Below, one piece after another: positions 58,220 through 64,000 of a stretch of DNA of 64,000 nt. Under the pieces are notes generated by a model that did no database searches, was not told the origin of the DNA, and saw only the letters and a list, made by a program, of their open reading frames with translations. The stretch's first letter is position 1, and every line of letters starts with the position of its first letter. Origin of the DNA: Variovorax sp. CF079 (GTDB lineage: Bacteria; Pseudomonadota; Gammaproteobacteria; Burkholderiales; Burkholderiaceae_C); assembly GCF_900101545.1 (NCBI RefSeq), contig NZ_FMZU01000001.1:248001-312000 (forward strand), written 5' to 3'. A program made the position numbers and the translations under genes.

Positions 58220-59017
58220 TCAGGCCGCGACCTTCTCCACGTGCGCCTGGCGCGTGTAGAGAAAGTCGATTACGGCCTTGCGGGCGTGCACGTAGACGGG
58301 GTCTTCCGCGAGCTCGACGCGGTTGCGCGGGCGCGGGATGTCGACTGCCAGCACCTCGCCGATGGTGGCGGCCGGGCCGTTGGTGAGCATGACGATGCGG
58401 TCCGACAGGAGCACCGCCTCGTCGACGTCGTGCGTGACCATCACCACCGTGCTGTGCGTCTTCTGCACGATGGCCAGCAACTCGTCCTGCAACTTGGCGC
58501 GCGTCAGCGCGTCGAGGGCGCCGAAGGGCTCGTCCATCAGCAGCACCTTGGGTTCCATCGAGAGGGCGCGTGCAATGCCCACGCGCTGTTTCATGCCGCC
58601 GGAGATTTCGCCGGGGCGCTTCTGCGCGGCCGGCGTGAGGCCGACCAGCGCGAGCGCCGCTTCGGTGCGCGCCCTGAGCTGCGCCTTGTTCTCGGTCGAA
58701 GCGAACACGCGCTCGACGGCGAGGTAGACGTTCTCGTAGCAGGTGAGCCAGGGCAGCAGCGAATGGTTCTGGAACACCACCGCGCGCTCGGGCCCCGGGC
58801 CCTTGATCTCGCGGTTGGCGCACAGCAGCACGCCCTGCGTGGGCGTGGTGAGGCCGGCGATCAGGTTCAGCAACGTGGACTTGCCGCAGCCCGAATGCCC
58901 GATCAGCGTGATGAACTCGCCCTTGGCCACCTGCAGGTTGATGTCGCGCAACGCGAGGAAGCTGCCCTTGGGCGTCTTGAAGCGCTGTTCGACGTCGTGG
59001 ATTTCGATGTACTTCAT
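58220..59017 (-). CDS. nrtC: Nitrate ABC transporter ATP-binding protein
   Basis: This 265-residue ATPase powers nitrate uptake. Walker A is in GHSGCGKST, the Q-loop in VVFQNHSLLPW, the signature in ISGGMKQRVGIARAL and Walker B in VLLMDEPFGALD. It corresponds to the NrtD/NasD-type single-domain protein rather than the fused NrtC of cyanobacteria, so the symbol follows common annotation of the three-gene operon. ATG 59017 gives the canonical MKYIEIHDVEQRF start. A dispersed repeat lies between it and nrtB. It is convergent with the ANTAR/P-box gene. Confidence 0.94.
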   Translation of the reverse strand: MKYIEIHDVEQRFKTPKGSFLALRDINLQVAKGEFITLIGHSGCGKSTLLNLIAGLTTPTQGVLLCANREIKGPGPERAVVFQNHSLLPWLTCYENVYLAVERVFASTENKAQLRARTEAALALVGLTPAAQKRPGEISGGMKQRVGIARALSMEPKVLLMDEPFGALDALTRAKLQDELLAIVQKTHSTVVMVTHDVDEAVLLSDRIVMLTNGPAATIGEVLAVDIPRPRNRVELAEDPVYVHARKAVIDFLYTRQAHVEKVAA

Positions 59018-59030
59018 GATGGACCGATCG

Positions 59031-59049
59031 TCCTGAGCTTGTCGAAGGG
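59031..59049. repeat. Dispersed repeat CTTCGACAAGCTCAGGAC between nrtB and nrtC
   Basis: The minus strand reads CCCTTCGACAAGCTCAGGA, followed by CGATCGG. This word is a very common short interspersed repeat in many proteobacterial and actinobacterial genomes, from memory. Here it occupies the gap between two transporter genes, touching the nrtB stop. Confidence 0.75.
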
Positions 59050-59973
59050 TCATGCCTTCACCTCTTCGAACGTGAATGCGGTGGCGATCCGGATCAGCGC
59101 GAACTCGAGCACGAGCCCGACCACGCCGATGACGAAGATCGCGATGATGATGTTGGCGACGTTGAGGTTGTTCCACTCGTCCCAGACCCAGAAGCCGATG
59201 CCAACGCCGCCGGTCAGCATCTCGGCCGCCACGATCACCAGCCAGGCGGTGCCGACCGCGAGGCGCACGCCGGTCAGCATGTAGGGCAGCACGGCGGGGA
59301 ACAGGATCTTGGTGAGGATCTTCCACTCGGAAAGATTGAGCACGCGCGCCACATTCATGTAGTCGCTGGGCACGCGCTGCACGCCCACCGCGGTGTTGAT
59401 GATCATGGGCCAGATCGAGCAGATGAAGATGGTCCAGATCGCGGCCGGGTTGGCGCCCTTGAAGACCAGGAGGCCGATCGGCAGCCAGGCCAGCGGCGAC
59501 ACCGGTCGCAGCAGGCTGATCAGCGGATTGAACATGCGCGAGAGGAACTCGAAGCGACCGATCGCGAAGCCGGCCGGGATGCCGACCGCGGCGGCCAGCC
59601 CGAAGCCGAGCGCCACGCGCTGGAGCGACGAGAGCACGTTCCAGCCCACGCCCTGGTCGTTGGGGCCCTTGCTGTAGAAGGGATCGCTGAACACGGTCAG
59701 CGCCTGTTGCCAGACGGCGGCCGGCGACGGGAAGCCGGTGGTGCTTTTCAGCGCCACGAGTTCCCAGATCAGGACCAGCAACGCAAAGCCAAGGATCGGC
59801 GGCAGCACGCGCAGCCAGATCCAGCTGAAGTCGCGCGGGGCGCGGGGCGTGGTCTCTTCCTGCGCGGGCTCTGCAGGCGGGACGGAGGCGGCCGCGGACT
59901 TCCTGGCGGCTGCCGGTGTGGCGAGCTGCCCCTGGGCAGCCTCGAGCGGGGAGTGAAAGACGGCACTGACCAT
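59050..59973 (-). CDS. nrtB: Nitrate ABC transporter permease NrtB
   Basis: This 307-residue inner-membrane protein has six helices and the EAA-type permease loop (SDYMNVARVLNLSEWKILTKILFPAVLPYML), typical of NrtB/SsuC transporters. An Ala/Pro-rich cytoplasmic segment precedes the first helix. Start ATG 59973 is chosen over one six codons earlier because GAGGAG lies seven bases before it; the earlier Met would overlap nrtA and have no such site. It forms a dimer with itself and works with NrtA and the ATPase. Confidence 0.94.
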   Translation of the reverse strand: MVSAVFHSPLEAAQGQLATPAAARKSAAASVPPAEPAQEETTPRAPRDFSWIWLRVLPPILGFALLVLIWELVALKSTTGFPSPAAVWQQALTVFSDPFYSKGPNDQGVGWNVLSSLQRVALGFGLAAAVGIPAGFAIGRFEFLSRMFNPLISLLRPVSPLAWLPIGLLVFKGANPAAIWTIFICSIWPMIINTAVGVQRVPSDYMNVARVLNLSEWKILTKILFPAVLPYMLTGVRLAVGTAWLVIVAAEMLTGGVGIGFWVWDEWNNLNVANIIIAIFVIGVVGLVLEFALIRIATAFTFEEVKA

Positions 59974-59983
59974 GGCGGGCTCC

Positions 59984-61228
59984 TCAGGCATTGACCTTGA
60001 ACGACTCGGCGTACTTCTTCGGATCCTTGCCGTCCCACACCACGCCGTCGATCAGCTTGCTGCTGCGCATCGTGTCCTTGGGAACGGAGGTCTTGGTCGC
60101 GGCTGCAGCCTGCTTGTAGATGTCGATGCGGTTGATCTCCGTGGCCACCTTGAGGTAGTCCGGATGCTCCTTCAGCAGGCCCCAGCGCTTGTGCTGCGTG
60201 AGGAACCACATGCCGTCGGACAGGTAGGGGAAGGTCGCCGCGCCGTCGTTGTAGAACTTCATGTGGTTCGGGTCGTCCCAGTTCTTGCCCAGGCCGTTGG
60301 TGTAGCGGCCCAGGATGCGCTGGTTGATGGCGTCCACGCTGGTGTTGACGTAGCTCTTGTCGGCGATGGTTTCGGCCATCTTGTTCTTGTTCTGCAGGCC
60401 GGCGTCGATCCACTTCCCGGCTTCGAGAATCGCGGCCGTCACGGCGCGCGCCGTGTTGGGGTATTTCTTGACGAAGTCGCCGGTGGTGCCGAGCACCTTC
60501 TCGGGATGGTCCTTCCAGATGTCCTGCGTCGTGACGGCCGTGATGCCGATGCCGTCCATGATCGCGCGCTGGCCCCAGGGCTCGCCGACGCAGTAGCCGT
60601 CCATGTTGCCCACGCGCATGTTGGCGACCATCTGCGGCGGCGGCACGGTGATGACCTTGGCATCCTTCAACGGGTTGACGCCGTTGGCGGCCAGCCAGTA
60701 GTAGAGCCACATCGCGTGGGTGCCGGTCGGGAAGGTGTGGGCGAAGGTGTATTCGCCTTTCTCCTTCGCCATCACCTTGGCCAGCGAGGCGCCGTCGACC
60801 GCGCCCTTGTCGGCCAGTTTCTTCGACAGCGTGATCGCCTGGCCGTTGTTGTTGAGGGTCATCAGGATGGCCATGTCCTTCTTCGGCCCGGCGGTGCCGA
60901 GGTGCACGCCGTAGATCAGGCCGTAGAGCACGTGGGCGAAGTCGAGCTCGCCATTGACCAGCTTGTCGCGCACGCCGGCCCAGCTGGCTTCCTTGCTCGG
61001 CACGATCTTCACGCCGTACTTCTTGTCGATGCCGAGCACCGAGGCCATGACGACGCTGGCGCAGTCGGTCAGCGGGATGAAGCCGATCTTGACTTCCTCC
61101 TTTTCTGGCTTGTCCGAGCCTTGGGCCCAGACGGCTGCGCGCAGGGCGGGGTCGAGCCCGACCGCGCCGATGGCGGCGGCTTGCAGCACGCGGCGGCGAT
61201 TCAACTTCGGTTTCAGCAAATCGGTCAT
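59984..61228 (-). CDS. nrtA: Nitrate ABC transporter substrate-binding protein NrtA
   Basis: This 414-residue nitrate-binding protein has a Tat-type signal (LNRRRVLQAAAIGAVGLDPALRAAVWA) and the CmpA/NrtA fold: VKIGFIPLTDCASVVMASVLGIDKKYGV, ANMRVGNMDGYCVGEPWGQRAI, and NPNHMKFYNDGAATFPYLSDGMWF-like as DPNHMKFYNDGAATFPYLSDG. It delivers periplasmic nitrate to NrtB. ATG 61228 follows a 173-base leader that contains the antitermination structures, so the operon is probably induced only when nitrate is present and ammonium is scarce. Confidence 0.95.
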   Translation of the reverse strand: MTDLLKPKLNRRRVLQAAAIGAVGLDPALRAAVWAQGSDKPEKEEVKIGFIPLTDCASVVMASVLGIDKKYGVKIVPSKEASWAGVRDKLVNGELDFAHVLYGLIYGVHLGTAGPKKDMAILMTLNNNGQAITLSKKLADKGAVDGASLAKVMAKEKGEYTFAHTFPTGTHAMWLYYWLAANGVNPLKDAKVITVPPPQMVANMRVGNMDGYCVGEPWGQRAIMDGIGITAVTTQDIWKDHPEKVLGTTGDFVKKYPNTARAVTAAILEAGKWIDAGLQNKNKMAETIADKSYVNTSVDAINQRILGRYTNGLGKNWDDPNHMKFYNDGAATFPYLSDGMWFLTQHKRWGLLKEHPDYLKVATEINRIDIYKQAAAATKTSVPKDTMRSSKLIDGVVWDGKDPKKYAESFKVNA

Positions 61229-61265
61229 GGGGCGAGCTCCGGAATGAAGAAAAGACAAAAAGCAC

Positions 61266-61336
61266 AAAACAAAAAAGGCGTCCCGACCACGCACGGGCCG
61301 CTCGATAACGAGCCCTTGCGGGATGGGGACGCCTTT
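61266..61336 (-). terminator. Leader terminator (attenuator) of the nrtABC operon
   Basis: On the minus strand AAAGGCGTCCC (61336-61326) pairs perfectly with GGGACGCCTTT (61284-61274), 11 base pairs, followed by TTTGTTTTG and a further T-rich stretch. The 41-base loop contains a smaller GCTCG-TTAT-CGAGC hairpin. It lies between the sigma-54 promoter and nrtA, so transcription should stop here unless antitermination occurs. Confidence 0.9.
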
Positions 61337-61340
61337 GTCC
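61327..61340 (-). promoter_or_regulatory. ANTAR hexaloop hairpin P2, overlaps the terminator arm
   Basis: On the minus strand GGAC and GTCC pair around the hexaloop AAAGGC (A at position 1, G at position 4). Its bases include the whole 5' arm of the terminator, so this hairpin and the terminator exclude each other. That is the arrangement of ANTAR antiterminators. Confidence 0.78.
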
Positions 61341-61349
61341 GGTTCGGTG

Positions 61350-61375
61350 GGTCGCACCCGCCGTTGGATGCCACC
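61350..61375 (-). promoter_or_regulatory. ANTAR hexaloop hairpin P1
   Basis: On the minus strand GGTGGCATCC and GGGTGCGACC form a 10-position stem (one U-G, one mismatch) around the hexaloop AACGGC, again with A at position 1 and G at position 4. It is separated from P2 by nine bases, a spacing typical of the two-hairpin ANTAR motif. Confidence 0.78.
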
Positions 61376-61412
61376 TGCCTGAAGACCCTTGCAGGTCTAT
61401 GCAGGTTTGTTA

Positions 61413-61428
61413 AGCAAACTGCGTGCCA
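61413..61428 (-). promoter_or_regulatory. Sigma-54 promoter of nrtABC
   Basis: On the minus strand TGGCACGCAGTTTGCT matches the sigma-54 consensus TGGCACG-N4-TTGCW at every conserved position, with GG and GC ten bases apart. The start would be near 61402. Together with the NtrC-like boxes about 100 bases upstream it implies control by the nitrogen regulator NtrC. Confidence 0.88.
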
Positions 61429-61520
61429 GCAGTTCAGAGGGGTGGTTTGCTATCAAATCGATAGCCTCCGAAGTCCGCGTCGTGAGGCAAGAGGCGCCGA
61501 ATCCCTTGAACTGCGATCGA

Positions 61521-61537
61521 AGCACAGTTGTTGTGCA
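61521..61537. promoter_or_regulatory. NtrC-like enhancer box 1
   Basis: AGCACAGTTGTTGTGCA has GCAC/GTGC arms in the 17-base frame of the NtrC site (TGCACC-N5-GGTGCA), with mismatches only next to the spacer and at one outer end. It is about 120-135 bases upstream of the predicted nrtA start site, the usual enhancer distance. Confidence 0.6.
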
Positions 61538-61539
61538 GC

Positions 61540-61555
61540 GCACCAATTCAGGTGC
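61540..61555. promoter_or_regulatory. NtrC-like enhancer box 2
   Basis: GCACC-AATTCA-GGTGC has perfect 5-base arms but a 6-base spacer rather than 5. It overlaps the nasR stop codon and lies directly beside box 1, as paired NtrC sites often do. Confidence 0.5.
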
Positions 61556-62849
61556 GAGGCGCCCGGGACGCCGGCTCGCCGGGCAGGTATTCGGCCATCG
61601 AGAGCACCGATTCGGCGACGTCGACCAGCCTGCGGTTCTGGCTCATGGCTGTCTGGCGCAGCATCTTGTGCGCCTCCTCCTCGCTGAGGCGGCGGTGTGC
61701 CATCAGCAGGCCCTTGGCGCGTTCGACCAGCTTGCGCTCGTTCAGGGCCGCGCGCACGGTGTCGAGTTCGTCGCTCATCGCCTGCAGCCGGTGCGACTGC
61801 TCCTGCACCATCTCCAGAATCGATCGCTCGAGCTGCCGGCCGTAGGGCGTGGCTGAACCCATGGTTTGCGGGTGGCCCGGCGCGTCTGCAGCGGGCTGCT
61901 CGTCGAAGAAGACTGCCGCCGGTGTACCCGCCTCGCGCGCCAGCTTGGCCAGCAGCGCGTCATGGGCCTGCAGCTCGGCCCGGGCCTGGCTCGTTTTCTG
62001 CTCGCAGATCCGGCGCAGGTCGGCGGCCAGGCGCTCTTCGATCGATTGCATGGCGTCGATGCGCCGGCTGCAGCAGTCGAACCAGGTCTGGCTCAGTTCG
62101 GTATCGAGTGCCACGCCGGCGGGTGCCGCGCAGGCGATGCGGCGCAGCCGTTCCTGCTCCGCCAATTGGGCGGGGGATTGACTGCTGCGCCAGAGCTCGG
62201 CGATGCGCGCGCCCGAGAACTCGGCGAAGACCTGGAAGCAGCGCTCCTGCGATTCGATCAGATGCAGCCATTGCTGCTGGCGCGCGCTGTCGTTGAGGCC
62301 CGAGGCGAAGGCCGCGGCGCCGCAGGCGCGCTCCTGGCCGGCGAACTCCTTGCCCTGCATGAAATTGAACATGGCCACCAGCTGGCGAGAGATTTCCGGG
62401 TCGGTGGCGCCGTCCGCGGCCTCGAACACGACTGCGAGCAGCCCTGCGATCAGCTTGACGAAGGCGGCCGTCGCCTCAGCCGGGCTGAGCTCCAAGGCGC
62501 CGACGCGACGGCGCAGCTCGGGCAGGCCCTCGAGGCCCGGCAGCACCCAGGCGATGCGGCTGAACAGGCGCGCACCGTTGCCGATGCGGCCCGCGTCGGC
62601 CTCGAGCTGATCGAACGAAGCGCGCACCGCCTCTTCCACGCGCAGGCATTCGGCGATCTGCTCGCTGCGCTGCGAGACGAAACGGTGGCCACGCGACGCC
62701 AGCAGCACGTTCGAGATGCCGCGTTCGCGCTGCAGCGCATGGACCAGGCGGCCGATCGTGCCGACCAGCGCGCTGGTGCGGGCGAGCTGCTCCAGCGCGT
62801 CGATTTCGCAACGCAGGGCGGCCATCAGAAAGCTCAGTCCGGATTTCAT
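61548..62849 (-). CDS. nasR: NasR-type nitrate-responsive antiterminator (NIT + ANTAR domains)
   Basis: This 433-residue cytoplasmic protein has an N-terminal NIT domain (RLVHALQRERGISNVLLASRGHRF at about 34-57, and MFNFMQGKEFAGQERACGAAAF further on) that binds nitrate or nitrite in Klebsiella NasR. It ends with a C-terminal ANTAR domain (ERKLVERAKGLLMAHRRLSEEEAHKMLRQTAMSQNRRLVDVAESVL). With nitrate bound, NasR binds two hexaloop hairpins in leader RNA and prevents termination. Here it lies directly upstream of the nrtABC leader that shows those features. ATG 62849 is preferred; two in-frame Mets up to 62897 are also possible and no start has a strong ribosome site. Confidence 0.9.
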   Translation of the reverse strand: MKSGLSFLMAALRCEIDALEQLARTSALVGTIGRLVHALQRERGISNVLLASRGHRFVSQRSEQIAECLRVEEAVRASFDQLEADAGRIGNGARLFSRIAWVLPGLEGLPELRRRVGALELSPAEATAAFVKLIAGLLAVVFEAADGATDPEISRQLVAMFNFMQGKEFAGQERACGAAAFASGLNDSARQQQWLHLIESQERCFQVFAEFSGARIAELWRSSQSPAQLAEQERLRRIACAAPAGVALDTELSQTWFDCCSRRIDAMQSIEERLAADLRRICEQKTSQARAELQAHDALLAKLAREAGTPAAVFFDEQPAADAPGHPQTMGSATPYGRQLERSILEMVQEQSHRLQAMSDELDTVRAALNERKLVERAKGLLMAHRRLSEEEAHKMLRQTAMSQNRRLVDVAESVLSMAEYLPGEPASRAPRT

Positions 62850-62934
62850 CGTGGGGCGGCATGGCTGAAGAGCCATCCTAAGGACATGCAGCAACATCCG
62901 TGCCCCGACATCGTGCGCACCCTACACTCGTCGC

Positions 62935-63987
62935 ATGTTTGTATTGGGAATCGAATCGTCCTGCGACGAGACCGGCGTGGCCCTGGTCGAATCCGGCGCG
63001 AGCGGCTTGCCGCGCCTGGCCGCGCACGCGCTCCACAGCCAGATCGCGATGCACCAGGCCTATGGCGGCGTGGTGCCCGAGCTGGCCAGCCGCGACCACA
63101 TCCGGCGCGTGCTGCCCCTGGCGCAGACGGTGTTGTGCGAGGCCGCCCGCTCCCTGGCCGAGATCGACGTCGTCGCCTACACGCGCGGGCCGGGGCTGGC
63201 CGGCGCGCTGCTGGTGGGCGCCGGCGTGGCCTGTGCACTGGGCGCGGCGCTCGGCAAGCCGGTGCTGGGCGTGCATCACCTGGAAGGCCACCTGCTGTCG
63301 CCCTTTCTCAGTGCCGATCCGCCCGAGTTCCCCTTCGTCGCGCTGCTGGTCTCGGGCGGTCACACGCAACTGATGCGGGTCGACGGCGTGGGGCGCTACG
63401 AGCTGCTCGGCGAGACCATCGACGACGCAGCAGGCGAAGCCTTCGACAAGAGCGCCAAGCTGATGGGCCTGCCCTATCCCGGCGGCCCCTGGCTCGCCAA
63501 GCTGGCGGAGGAGGGCGACGCCGCGGCCTTCAAGCTGCCGCGGCCCCTGCTGCACAGCGGCGACCTCGACTTCTCCTTTGCCGGCTTGAAGACGGCGGTG
63601 CTGACGCAGGCCAGGAAACTCGGCGGCGAGCTCGAAGCGCGCAAGGCCGATCTGGCCGCCTCGACCCAGGCCGCGATCGTCGACGTGCTGCTGAGGAAAT
63701 CACTGGCCGCCATCGAACAGACCGGGCTGGACCGGCTGGTGGTGGCCGGGGGCGTGGGTGCCAACCGGGCTTTGCGCGAACAGCTCAATGCGGCATGCGC
63801 GAAGCGCGGCGTGCGCGTGCACTACCCCGAGCTGCACCTGTGCACCGACAACGGCGCCATGATCGCGATGGCCGCCGCGATGCGCCTGCAGGCCGGCCTG
63901 GGGCAGGCGAGCGAGCGCTATGCCTTCGACGTCAAGCCGCGATGGCCACTGGCTTCGCTCTGCGCGCCGGAGCCGGAGTTCGGGTAG
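62935..63987 (+). CDS. tsaD: tRNA N6-threonylcarbamoyladenosine transferase TsaD
   Basis: This 350-residue protein transfers threonylcarbamoyl to A37 of tRNAs that read ANN codons, working with TsaB and TsaE. The N-terminal [18 protein letters not shown] and the iron-binding [10 protein letters not shown] motif are canonical, as are [15 protein letters not shown], the GLPYPGGPW segment and the C-terminal [13 protein letters not shown]. It is divergent from nasR with an 85-base gap, in which no strong promoter was recognised. The last 13 bases of the window contain no further feature. Confidence 0.97.
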   Translation: MFVLGIESSCDETGVALVESGASGLPRLAAHALHSQIAMHQAYGGVVPELASRDHIRRVLPLAQTVLCEAARSLAEIDVVAYTRGPGLAGALLVGAGVACALGAALGKPVLGVHHLEGHLLSPFLSADPPEFPFVALLVSGGHTQLMRVDGVGRYELLGETIDDAAGEAFDKSAKLMGLPYPGGPWLAKLAEEGDAAAFKLPRPLLHSGDLDFSFAGLKTAVLTQARKLGGELEARKADLAASTQAAIVDVLLRKSLAAIEQTGLDRLVVAGGVGANRALREQLNAACAKRGVRVHYPELHLCTDNGAMIAMAAAMRLQAGLGQASERYAFDVKPRWPLASLCAPEPEFG

Positions 63988-64000
63988 TCGCGCCTTTCTT

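Noticed and set aside
61381-61402. AGACC-TGCAAG-GGTCT hairpin as an ANTAR hexaloop in the nrtA leader
   Set aside because: The loop has U at position 1 and A at position 4, not A and G, and it is too close to the predicted start site. The hairpins at 61350-61375 and 61327-61340 fit better.
1-64000. CRISPR arrays, rRNA operons, tRNA genes, prophage or complete insertion sequences
   Set aside because: No regularly spaced direct repeats, no recognisable rRNA or tRNA cloverleaf, and no transposase, integrase or phage structural motifs were seen. A tRNA scan would be needed to exclude a missed tRNA.

Overview
The window is about 64 kb of GC-rich, gene-dense bacterial chromosome. Gene content and order (glnS, the nirB/nirD/nasA/cobA nitrate block, several orphan Bug-type solute-binding proteins, the darP/pmbA pair, tsaD) and dispersed intergenic repeats of a recognisable style point to a beta-proteobacterium of the Burkholderiales, most likely Comamonadaceae close to Variovorax. 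This placement is inferred from reading the sequence, not from a database search.

Layout. 1-3.5 kb: start of glnS, a small exported Tyr/Pro/His-rich protein, and a LytS/LytTR two-component pair with a 2TM-domain protein. 3.7-12.9 kb: an mdtABC-type RND efflux operon with its own outer-membrane lipoprotein. 13.1-14.8 kb: an unrecognised large protein. 14.8-18.7 kb: an RpiR regulator divergent from an aminotransferase / solute-binding protein / Asp-Glu racemase operon. 18.8-25.7 kb: uppP, an Anbu-type proteasome homologue with an alpha/beta hydrolase, and vapBC overlapping mutS. 25.9-28.4 kb: a siderophore-interacting ferric reductase with a YqjI-like PadR regulator, divergent from an AraC/GyrI regulator. 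28.4-32.3 kb: a sulfatase with two Bug proteins, controlled by a divergent MarR. 32.3-38.3 kb: MscS, FUSC and suhB chained by 1-base stop/start overlaps, then trmJ and cysE. 38.3-38.9 kb: a giant non-coding palindrome between convergent genes. 38.9-45.3 kb: mog, darP, pmbA, a Nudix hydrolase, YqeY, rpsU, a YhiN-like flavoprotein and a fatty-acid hydroxylase.

45.4-62.8 kb is a complete nitrate assimilation region. It holds nirB, a periplasmic P-box protein, nirD, nasA, ybiB and cobA in one operon. Beside it are a fused PP2C phosphatase/Ser-Thr kinase, a NarK-type transporter, an ANTAR regulator carrying NarX-like P-boxes, the nrtABC nitrate ABC transporter, and a second ANTAR regulator of the NasR (NIT-domain) type. 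The window ends with tsaD.

The most informative non-coding signals lie in this nitrate region. Upstream of nrtA are two NtrC-like boxes, a consensus sigma-54 promoter, two hexaloop hairpins with A at loop position 1 and G at position 4 (the ANTAR recognition pattern), and a strong intrinsic terminator whose 5' arm is shared with the second hexaloop hairpin. This reads as a nitrogen-limited, nitrate-gated antitermination leader like that of the Klebsiella nas operon. A second sigma-54 promoter with one such hexaloop hairpin precedes narK. With two ANTAR proteins of different sensor type and a separate periplasmic P-box protein, the locus may contain a nitrate-sensing arrangement that has not been described. 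The 573-bp palindrome at 38281-38853 is the other main candidate: it can fold as a cloverleaf around a four-way junction, and its two side hairpins differ in sequence but are each self-complementary.
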